NCBI GenBank assembly: GCA_964030785.1
Contig: OZ034979.1
Span: forward strand, 36,754,484 to 36,818,483
Reading direction: 5' to 3'
DNA from: Siderastrea siderea
Lineage: Eukaryota; Cnidaria; Anthozoa; Scleractinia; Rhizangiidae
Length of the DNA stretch: 64,000 nt
In this document: positions 32,909-38,964 of the stretch, piece by piece
Layout: each line of letters starts with the position of its first letter
Numbering within the stretch: the stretch's first letter is position 1
Translations under genes and position numbers: made by a program
Notes under the pieces: model-generated
The model's database searches: none
Seen by the model: the letters and a program-made list of their open reading frames with translations, nothing else
What the model was told of the DNA's origin: nothing

Positions 32909-32990
32909 GGAGTCGTAGCTCAGTCAGTAGAGCCTTTGGATCCCCGAAAAAATAGGAGGTCGTGCGTGGGTTCGAGTCCCACCGACTCCA
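32909..32990 (+). tRNA. tRNA-like gene inside the virus (degenerate or intron-containing)
   Basis: A perfect 7-bp acceptor pairing (GGAGTCG / CGACTCC), TA, a D arm GCTC-AGTCAGTA-GAGC (box A) and a perfect T arm GTGGG-TTCGAGT-CCCAC (box B) followed by the discriminator A. The part between the D and T arms is 32 nt instead of about 23, and no clean 5-bp anticodon stem with a 7-nt loop is found. CCTTT/GGAGG can pair around a 17-nt loop. I therefore cannot name the amino acid. It may have an insertion, an intron, or be a tRNA mimic. Confidence 0.55.
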
Positions 32991-33034
32991 ATAAAAAGGT
33001 GCCTTTTTTTTTTCATGGGTATTTAGTCCTCATC

Positions 33035-33690
33035 ATGCAAACGGGGAAACCGTTTCGTTTTCATACCCATCCAGTATTTTGGTCGTGGGTCCTTCCGGAT
33101 GCGGCAAAACCGTGTTTACGGAAAAACTCTTGTTAGAGAACTCGGACTTGTTTGAAACCCCACCGACCCAAATGCATTATTGTTATGGTGCATGGCAAGA
33201 TCGATTTCGAGGCATGCAAGATCAAGGGGTGGTGTTTCACGAAGGCATTCCCGATCATGACGTGTTGGTCCAGTGGTTTCCTCAAGGGCGTAAAGGAGTG
33301 TTGGTCTTGGATGATTTAATGGACGAAGGGAGTCACGATAAACGCGTGTTGGATTTATTCACCAAACATTCGCATCATCAAGGGGTGACGGTCCTGTACT
33401 TGTGCCAAGACATGTTTCCCGTGGGTCGATATGCCAAAAGTATTTCCCGCAATGCCCATTACATTGTGGCGTTCAAGAACCCCCGGGATCAATCAGGGGT
33501 ACGCAATGTCATGCTGCAATCGTTTCCTACCACTTGGAAAGACACGTTGGAGACGTTTCATCAGGCCACCACACGACCGTATGGCTATTTGGTGTTGGAT
33601 TTACACCCCGCCTCCTCCGATCAACAACGTTTGTTGAGTCACCTGTTAAAAGACGAAGGATGGACCCGCACCTATCAAAAACGTCTATAA
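33035..33690 (+). pseudogene. FtsK/HerA-type genome-packaging ATPase (frameshifted near the start)
   Basis: The body has Walker A GPSGCGKT at about 33088-33111 and Walker B GVLVLDDLMD, then FTKHSHHQGVTVLYLCQD and RNAHYIVAFKNPRDQSG, typical of the A32-like packaging ATPases of Polintons and related viruses, which pump DNA into capsids. No ATG opens this frame. The expected N-terminus (MQTGKPFRFHTHP, from ATG 33035) is one frame away; loss of one base near 33070-33073 explains it. Total size would be typical (~215 residues). It follows the tRNA-like gene by 45 bp. Confidence 0.88.
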
Positions 33691-33691
33691 A
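33686..33691 (+). promoter_or_regulatory. TATA box at the ATPase stop
   Basis: GTCTATAAAGGGGG, 47 bp upstream of the ATG at 33733. Confidence 0.45.
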
Positions 33692-33732
33692 GGGGGACGA
33701 CACTCCTTTTGAACAGGAAAAAGAGAGCGAGC

Positions 33733-34581
33733 ATGGCGGATGATGACCGTCAACCTCCGCAAGCGTACGATACCGTGGCCCCCGCCGGGGTCGGGGCGAC
33801 CACGACCAATCAAATGTCCACAGGGGCCTTCCAAGATTTGTTTTTGACGGGAGACCAAGGCCTTCTCGACGTTGCCATGGAGGAAATGCGGCCCGATGCC
33901 CTCCAGGAGTTTTTGAGTAATCTTCCCTCCCCCAGTACAATCTCAGGTTGGCCCGATGTGGATGGCGCGCCCCCTTTACAGACCTCTTCCCCAGCCGGGG
34001 TAGGAAGTCCAGGAAATCAATCATTCCGTAGTATACAGACCAGCCCGGAGTCTTCTGGCGCTCGAACCCCTGCGAGTCATCTTAGCGTACCCTTGGCGAC
34101 GGGTGCTCGAACAGCAGCGGGTGCTGGGGGTGGTGGTGATGGTGGTGGTGGACGTGGTGGTGGTGGTGGACGTGGTGGACGTGGTGGACGTGGCGGTGGT
34201 GGACGTGGTGCTGGTGCTGGTGGTGGTGCTGGTGGTGGTGCTGGCGGTGGTGGTGGTGGTGGTGGTGCTGGTGGTGGTGGTGGTCGTCGTGGACGACGAC
34301 CGAGACGAATACGAGGACGACAACGAAATACCCCCACTTCGCCTTTGACACCTGGCTCCAATCCAGCCACCCCTCGTGGGTCTTGGAGTCCTGGGAGTCA
34401 GCCTCGTACCTTACGTCAAGCGGATTTACAACGACGTTTACGTATGATGTTACAAGATCAAGAACAATTAGCACAAGGACATGAAATTGCCAATGTCACC
34501 ATGACCAATAGCATTGTGACCAGTTATAAACAGGGAGGAGCACCGAGCGTGCAAACCTCTTCGTCCCGGATTTCGCCGTGA
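33733..34581 (+). CDS. RGG/Gly-rich virion protein candidate
   Basis: 282 residues, taking ATG 33733. N-terminal third acidic (QDLFLTGDQGLLDVAMEEM), middle a low-complexity Gly/Arg tract of about 65 residues (GGRGGRGG, GAGGGAGGG) encoded by GGT/GGA repeats at 34110-34290, then RRGRRPRRIRGRQR and a conserved-looking end (TMTNSIVTSYKQGGAPSVQTSS). RGG tracts usually bind RNA or DNA. The repeat DNA creates long open frames on the other strand that are not genes. The stop overlaps the next ATG (TGATG). Confidence 0.65.
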   Translation: MADDDRQPPQAYDTVAPAGVGATTTNQMSTGAFQDLFLTGDQGLLDVAMEEMRPDALQEFLSNLPSPSTISGWPDVDGAPPLQTSSPAGVGSPGNQSFRSIQTSPESSGARTPASHLSVPLATGARTAAGAGGGGDGGGGRGGGGGRGGRGGRGGGGRGAGAGGGAGGGAGGGGGGGGAGGGGGRRGRRPRRIRGRQRNTPTSPLTPGSNPATPRGSWSPGSQPRTLRQADLQRRLRMMLQDQEQLAQGHEIANVTMTNSIVTSYKQGGAPSVQTSSSRISP

Positions 34582-35246
34582 TGAAAACCGTCGTGTCTTT
34601 ATTGAATGGATCGAAACATCATGGTATTCAATTCCCACCGGAATTATTACAACGTATGGATTCCTTGTATGCCTTTTACCAGCAACAATGGTGGTGTTAT
34701 CGCAAAATGTTGAATCATTTCAAGTGTGTCAATGCCTTGTTCAATGGCATGGCGTTACTCCTGATGGCCGCAGGCATGATTGCTGGACCCCTTTTGGAAA
34801 ACAGTACGTTGGTGGCATGTTTGGCGGCGGTGAGCACGGTGGTCAAAGGATGGAACGATTTTAAACAATACCGGTTTAAAGTGACCATGAGTCGGTTTGC
34901 GTTTACCACATATGCTAAAGCCTTGACCGAATTGAAAACCCATGTGCGTGGTGTTCCCTTGGAGGATCTGGAAAGGTTTTTAATCAAGATGCAAACCTTG
35001 GATGATACCATTGTGGATTTCACCCCTCCGTTACCCAAACGATGCGTGCAAGATTACTACCGTCACTTTGTGTACCAGCCCGTGGAAGCGCCATGCTATG
35101 TGGACGGATGTCCTCGTCCCTTGAGACCCAAAGGCTATTGGACAGATAAAAAGCCGCTCCCTCCCAGCCCCACGCTCTTAGAACCATGGCCGTCCAACGA
35201 AGACGACGCAGAAAAAGGAAACGACGTCAAGGGGGAGGGGCTTTAA
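34581..35246 (+). CDS. Two-span membrane protein of Polinton type
   Basis: 221 residues with a helical N-terminus and two adjacent hydrophobic spans (ALFNGMALLLMAAGMIAGPLL and LVACLAAVSTVVKG), followed by a helical domain and a Pro-rich tail. The 2-TM-plus-helix plan resembles SLATT-like proteins and a membrane protein often found near the ATPase in cnidarian Polintons, as I recall. Perhaps a minor virion or membrane-penetration factor; unknown. Starts in a TGATG overlap; the 3' end overlaps the next gene. Confidence 0.6.
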   Translation: MKTVVSLLNGSKHHGIQFPPELLQRMDSLYAFYQQQWWCYRKMLNHFKCVNALFNGMALLLMAAGMIAGPLLENSTLVACLAAVSTVVKGWNDFKQYRFKVTMSRFAFTTYAKALTELKTHVRGVPLEDLERFLIKMQTLDDTIVDFTPPLPKRCVQDYYRHFVYQPVEAPCYVDGCPRPLRPKGYWTDKKPLPPSPTLLEPWPSNEDDAEKGNDVKGEGL

Positions 35247-35524
35247 TGCGTCGCAAACCCCGTTTGGTGGATAAAATAGCGCATGGCATGAGTATGCTTC
35301 TATCAGGTCCAGCGCCTGGGTTTGGACTCGCTTTAGGAAAATTAGGCGGTCAAGCCTTGAAAGGCATTACCGACAATGTACAACATTACCGACGACGACA
35401 ACGAGGCGGTGGCTGGTGGCAAGATTTGAAACGCAATACCCGTCAAGGCTATAAAGAGACGCAGGATCTCATCAAACAAAACAAAGCCCTTCAACGTGTA
35501 TTGTCGCACTTATTGTATCCTTGA
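35186..35524 (+). CDS. Basic protein with QGGG/QRGGG motifs
   Basis: 112 residues. The start at 35186 overlaps the previous gene and gives an Arg/Lys-rich N-terminus, RRRRRKRKRRQGGGAL; an in-frame ATG at 35246 sits in a TAATG overlap and would omit it. Then comes a Gly-rich amphipathic segment (LLSGPAPGFGLALGKLGGQALKGI), then RRRQRGGGWW and a Lys-rich tail. Placement and motifs suggest a protease-processed virion component, perhaps pVI-like with an amphipathic helix. Confidence 0.55.
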   Translation: MAVQRRRRRKRKRRQGGGALMRRKPRLVDKIAHGMSMLLSGPAPGFGLALGKLGGQALKGITDNVQHYRRRQRGGGWWQDLKRNTRQGYKETQDLIKQNKALQRVLSHLLYP

Positions 35525-35685
35525 GGAGAAGAAGAAGACGACGACGTCGTCAACGAGGGTTTTTTTTAAATCTATTGGTCCCCGCCATGGCGGGATTGGG
35601 GAAAGCCGTGGCATTGGAAACGGATAAACGTATAAAACGCACGATCCAAAAGACCAACCAACGGTATCGTCGTCGTCACCGATAA
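35521..35685 (+). pseudogene. pX-like core protein 2 (start codon lost)
   Basis: 54 codons: nine Arg residues, then QRGFFLNLLVPAMAGLGKAVAL and a basic end. It matches the layout of the gene at 30110, including (A)GGK.VAL. The frame begins TTG at 35521, overlapping the TGA of the previous gene as TTGA. No ATG precedes the Arg stretch in this frame. In an element where ATGA/TGATG overlaps are normal, a lost ATG is the simplest reading; non-AUG initiation is the alternative. Confidence 0.55.
35631..35637 (+). promoter_or_regulatory. TATA box before the gene at 35689
   Basis: CGTATAAAACGC inside the pX-like gene 2, 52 bp before the next ATG. Confidence 0.4.
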
Positions 35686-35688
35686 AGG

Positions 35689-36006
35689 ATGCAACGTCTT
35701 CGACGTCAATTACCGTTTTTACGGTCCATGTTACAAGAAGCCAATCGTTTCAAACGTTAAGATTTGTTACAACATGCCAACGCCGATCAAATCAATGCTG
35801 TGAGTGAACTGGCCTTGAACTTCTTAAAAAACAAGATTCCCGTGACCCCACCCATCCTGGCCAAACTTCAACCCTATAAAAAGGTGCTACGTGATTTGGG
35901 ACGTCGCCGACATTCCGTGAAAAAACGTCGTCAGTGGTTGGTCGAACAAAAAGGACGCGGGTTGTTTCAAGGGCTTCACCACGTCTTATGTCAATGTGTT
36001 CGTTAA
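35689..36006 (+). pseudogene. Conserved Polinton-type FLK helical protein (in-frame stop)
   Basis: Starts MQRLRRQLPFLRSMLQEANRFKR and hits TAA at 35758-35760. The same frame then stays open to 36006 with INAVSELALNFLKNKIPVTPPILAKLQPYKKVLRDL and KRRQWLVEQKGRG. The block ELALNFLKN.IPVTP..KL.PYKK..R.L resembles a small protein that recurs in cnidarian Polintons, from memory. Function unknown; presumably virion-associated. A one-base change created the stop. Confidence 0.6.
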
Positions 36007-36020
36007 CGCTTCCCACGTGG

Positions 36021-36206
36021 ATGTTACAAGACGCCCATCGAGAAACATGGAAAGACGCATGTTCTTATTGGAAGCATAAATATCACCTGTTGTATCGAGA
36101 GACCATGCATATCTTAAAGTCCCGTCTTTGTGAGAGCTGTCGTGCCTTGGAAGACGGGGAACGTTGCCCCGACTGTAGTCAACCACCATGGACGAGGTCT
36201 ACATGA
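36021..36206 (+). CDS. Small zinc-ribbon-like protein
   Basis: 61 residues from ATG 36021: a helical first half (WKDACSYWKHKYHLLYRETMHILK), then CESCRALEDGERCPDC, a C-x2-C-x8-C-x2-C zinc knuckle. It overlaps the next gene by 19 bp. Small, but compact Cys spacing and fit with the gene string support it. Confidence 0.5.
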   Translation: MLQDAHRETWKDACSYWKHKYHLLYRETMHILKSRLCESCRALEDGERCPDCSQPPWTRST

Positions 36207-36832
36207 TTCCCCACAAGGACTTGGAGCAACTCATTCAATATTACAAAGGAGAACTCACTGAAAATGTCTTGTTGAACAAAGCCGCTACGTTAGCCGCCAA
36301 AAAACATGTCTTGTTAGCCAACCCCCAGTTGCCCCCAGCCCTGGTCAATGCTCAAACCAAACCGTTGAGTCAAGAATTAACCAAGTTAACCAAACGCATT
36401 CGTCAATTTCCCGGAGGCGTGGGGGTTGGTGCACCGGGTGGCCCGCCAGGCGAAGAAGAGGAAGAGGCCGGGGATTTGGTGACGGGACCTGTGGAACAAT
36501 GGTTGAAGGGCATGATAAAAGGCAGCCCGTCGAGCCCCAAACCCTCCATTACCCCTGCAACCAAGAAAGGCAAAGCAGCAGCGACCACCAGTAAGATTCC
36601 CATTGTCAAGAAAGGGAGCCCATCCACCAGTCGAGGGGATATCCGGTCGCGTTTAGAAGCCATTCGAGAACGTCGCAAGACCTTGGAAAAAAAGATAGCT
36701 GAGAGTCCTTGGGCCAAAGGCAAAGGCAAAGCACCCGCCCGAGAAGTGGAACGATTGAAACCCTTACCCGGTTGGGAAGATTGGTACCGAGGCAAAAAGT
36801 TACGACGTCGATTGGATTACGACAGTGACTAA
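36188..36832 (+). CDS. Conserved virion-associated protein, unknown role
   Basis: 214 residues, intact. The N-terminus (YMIPHKDLEQLIQYYKGELTENVLLNKAATLAAKKHVLL..PQLPPAL) is a helical segment that I recall as frequent in Polinton genomes. The middle is Gly/Pro/Glu-rich and the C-terminus basic with RSRLEAIRERRKTLEKK and WEDWYRGKKL. Possibly a minor capsid or cement protein comparable in place to adenovirus IIIa; this is not shown by sequence alone. Confidence 0.6.
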   Translation: MDEVYMIPHKDLEQLIQYYKGELTENVLLNKAATLAAKKHVLLANPQLPPALVNAQTKPLSQELTKLTKRIRQFPGGVGVGAPGGPPGEEEEEAGDLVTGPVEQWLKGMIKGSPSSPKPSITPATKKGKAAATTSKIPIVKKGSPSTSRGDIRSRLEAIRERRKTLEKKIAESPWAKGKGKAPAREVERLKPLPGWEDWYRGKKLRRRLDYDSD

Positions 36833-36835
36833 AAG

Positions 36836-37192
36836 ATGCCCACCAAGAGGAGAAGGGGTATGAAACGGAAACGCACCCAACGAGGAGGTGCATTGGATGT
36901 ACAAAAATGGATCGCTAAAACCGGCAAAGAATTTCATTGGCCTGGTTATCAGTACATGGGCCCTGGCACGCATTTGGCCAAACGTCTGAAACGTGGGGAT
37001 CCCGGGATCAATCGCTTGGACCAGATTGCTAAACAACACGGCACTGATTACAGCCGTGCCAAGAATTTGCAAGATAAATGGAAAGCCGATACTAAGATGA
37101 TCCAAGCCATTGATCGATTACCCGGCAAGAAAACCAAGACGGAACGTGTGGTCAAAAAAATCATGCAAACCAAGAAACGTTTAAAATTGTAA
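36836..37192 (+). CDS. Parvovirus/adintovirus-type phospholipase A2-like protein
   Basis: 118 residues. Basic start with TQRGGAL, then the PLA2 signature: a calcium-loop-like YQYMGPGTHL, then NRLDQIAKQHGTDYSRAKNLQDKWKADTKM. In active viral PLA2 domains the His is followed by Asp (H-D-x-x-Y); here it is His-Gly (codon 37040-37042 GGC), while His and Tyr remain. Activity may therefore be impaired. The family helps incoming virions leave endosomes by cutting phospholipids. The Lys-rich tail could bind DNA. Confidence 0.75.
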   Translation: MPTKRRRGMKRKRTQRGGALDVQKWIAKTGKEFHWPGYQYMGPGTHLAKRLKRGDPGINRLDQIAKQHGTDYSRAKNLQDKWKADTKMIQAIDRLPGKKTKTERVVKKIMQTKKRLKL

Positions 37193-37382
37193 TTTAATGA
37201 CACACTCGTTGTTTTTTGAGAATCCTACAGAATTCGTTGTGATGTAGACAAAATGATCCGCGTTGATAAAAATAAAAAATTAAAATGTCAAAGCAGTGTC
37301 TTTTTTTTTTTCACGTAACAAAGTCCTCCAAATCAAAGCAAGAATCCTGCGGGGTCCATTCATCCACCGACATGTCACTTAA
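37193..37382. terminator. Convergent 3' region with poly(A) signals
   Basis: AT-rich spacer between the plus-strand late genes and the minus-strand pair. It has AATAAA words near 37270 and a T-run followed by GTGTC near 37290-37310. Confidence 0.45.
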
Positions 37383-38360
37383 CTAACCATATAAAGAATC
37401 GTCCGATGACGACGGCAAGTCACAAAAAGAGTCGTCTGATGACGAAGACGACGACGACAAGTCACACAAAGACTCGTCCGATGACGACGGCAAGTCACTA
37501 AGCTCCTCTAGTAGGTTGTCCAAAAATCCCCTCCCATCGTTCCACATGTCACAAGAAGAAACGGACGATTCGTCGCATACAGCATGATCCAGGGGATCCC
37601 CTGAATCCATGTCCGTTATCGTCATGGCACAAGGTGGATCTTTGTCCTCCTCCGGGGTGGATGCGAGGGAGTCATCCAAAAGTTCACAAAATGAAGGCTG
37701 AGGTTCCACCTCAAGGGATTTACAAAATGTCTCCAAATAGGTCTCAACGGGAATGTTCGCCCGTTTCATACAGTCCTCCAATTCGATGGTCAATTTCAGG
37801 GGACCCAATGATTTGATTTTCTCTAGCGTTCTCTGTTTCTCTGCTAAGGCCTTTCGCCGTTTCACACGATATTGTGCCCTCCACGCCCGTCGATGTTCCG
37901 TTTGGTTGTATTGTTTAAAATACGCCCTCCGCTCTTCCCGATGCTTGGCATAGTACCGTTTGCTGGCCTCCTTCACTTTCGCCCGATACCTCTCCCGATA
38001 GAGACGTTTCGCAGCGGCCAGTTTCTCTGCATTTCTGGCCCGGTACAATTTTTTAGCGGCGGCCACTTTCTCCGGATATCTCGTCAGATACCGTCGTTTC
38101 TGAGCGGTCAGTTTCTCTGGATGTTGGGCCCGGTACAAGTAGTTAGCGGCGGCCACTCGCTCTGGATGTCGGGCCCGGTACCTGGCTTGGCTGGCCCGTT
38201 TCAGTTCCAGTCGTCGCTTTTCTTTGGCTAGGATCTCCGCGACTTCGTCGTCGTCGTCAAAGTCAACGTCGTTGTCGTGGGAGTCATCGTCGTCGCTTGG
38301 TGGGTAGGTCGTGGTGGAGCGTTGGTGTCTGCATCGGCAGCGTTCTTTTATGTGAGGCAT
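37383..38360 (-). CDS. Repeat protein with YRARHPEK-type repeats and Ser/Asp tail
   Basis: 325 residues, ATG at 38360. An acidic stretch (DDDDSHDNDVDFDDDDE), then about six repeats of 16-18 residues built on Y(R/K)xxxPEK(L/V)xAAxKxxYR between residues 58 and 165, then a helical segment, then an acidic/serine C-terminus with repeated SSSDDS.CDLP blocks. Similar basic Tyr/Arg repeats occur in many eukaryotic and giant-virus proteins; they resemble a DNA-binding or coiled-coil rod. The Ser-Asp tail looks like casein-kinase sites. Overlaps the upstream gene by 77 bp. Function unknown, probably early. Confidence 0.6.
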   Translation of the reverse strand: MPHIKERCRCRHQRSTTTYPPSDDDDSHDNDVDFDDDDEVAEILAKEKRRLELKRASQARYRARHPERVAAANYLYRAQHPEKLTAQKRRYLTRYPEKVAAAKKLYRARNAEKLAAAKRLYRERYRAKVKEASKRYYAKHREERRAYFKQYNQTEHRRAWRAQYRVKRRKALAEKQRTLEKIKSLGPLKLTIELEDCMKRANIPVETYLETFCKSLEVEPQPSFCELLDDSLASTPEEDKDPPCAMTITDMDSGDPLDHAVCDESSVSSCDMWNDGRGFLDNLLEELSDLPSSSDESLCDLSSSSSSSDDSFCDLPSSSDDSLYG

Positions 38361-38688
38361 CGGGAGAGGGCGGTGGTGCTGGCGGTGGTGTTAGAGGCCG
38401 CTTGAACTGGTAGCGCCAGTACCCACAGCAGTAGTCCAGTCCTTGGATGAACCAGTCTGTCGTCAACTGTGGGTAATGACCAGGTGACCACTTCTCTTCC
38501 ACTAACGTCTCTTGTTGGATCTGGGCGGCCTGTTTCAGGCGTTCTCTCTCCTTTAACTTTTCTCCAAACTCACTGACACCTGAGTCGAGCACACACTCCT
38601 CCTTCACCTTCTTCAAAATCTCTTCCACTTCCAAATCTAACTCAAACTCTTCGAATATTTCTAACAGTTTCTCAGGACAAGAGGCCAT
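38284..38688 (-). CDS. Early-type acidic/proline-rich protein
   Basis: 134 residues from ATG 38688 (MASCPEKLLEIFEEFELD). Acidic helical N-terminus, a central WFIQGLDYCCGYWRYQFKRP block, then PPPAPPPSP and a basic end PTKRRR (possible nuclear signal). It lies first after the divergent promoter, so it is probably expressed early. I checked for an Rb-binding LxCxE motif; none is present. It might share a transcript with, or be spliced to, the downstream gene. Confidence 0.55.
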   Translation of the reverse strand: MASCPEKLLEIFEEFELDLEVEEILKKVKEECVLDSGVSEFGEKLKERERLKQAAQIQQETLVEEKWSPGHYPQLTTDWFIQGLDYCCGYWRYQFKRPLTPPPAPPPSPDASHKRTLPMQTPTLHHDLPTKRRR

Positions 38689-38719
38689 GTTGAGATGACT
38701 CACCCCGAGGTTCGATCTG

Positions 38720-38726
38720 TTTTATA
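38720..38726 (-). promoter_or_regulatory. TATA box for the minus-strand pair
   Basis: Reads GACTATAAAAC on the minus strand, 32 bp upstream of the ATG at 38688. Confidence 0.6.
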
Positions 38727-38869
38727 GTCTCTGGGATCATTCCCCGCAAAGCCTGATGGAAAATCTAAGGAGGGGGGGGTCCCCCCACCCCATCCTACCC
38801 CTCCCTGGGGCACCCTGTGCCCTGTTTGGTGATTGGTTCATGCCCTTCTCCCACGTGACCTTTTTTCTC
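38727..38869. promoter_or_regulatory. Divergent early promoter region
   Basis: Sits between oppositely facing TATA boxes at 38720 and 38870. It contains G- and C-runs (GGGGGGG, CCCCACCCC), an inverted CCAAT (GATTGG) and a CACGTG E-box (38852-38857). Confidence 0.5.
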
Positions 38870-38876
38870 TATAAAA
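38870..38876 (+). promoter_or_regulatory. TATA box for PolB
   Basis: CTCTATAAAAAACG on the plus strand, upstream of the PolB frame. Confidence 0.55.
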
Positions 38877-38964
38877 AACGAGCACCGACCTCCAGCTAGT
38901 TCATCTGATCATTTCCTCTGAGCCCAACGAAGCAGGCCCAAGTGGCCTATCCGTCCAAGAGCAG

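Noticed and set aside
32870..33136. An 88-codon frame covering the tRNA-like gene and the ATPase start
   Set aside because: It lacks a good ATG, crosses a structured RNA-like segment, and only its last part (from 33035) is real, as the ATPase N-terminus.
34021..34474. Long open frames on the minus strand (Ser/Thr, Pro or His repeats) across the GGT tract
   Set aside because: They are translations of the trinucleotide repeat inside the RGG-rich gene and have no separate start context.
38227..38283. CRISPR-like or coding interpretation of GTCGTC repeats
   Set aside because: The repeats are Asp/Ser codons of the minus-strand gene with no spacer structure.
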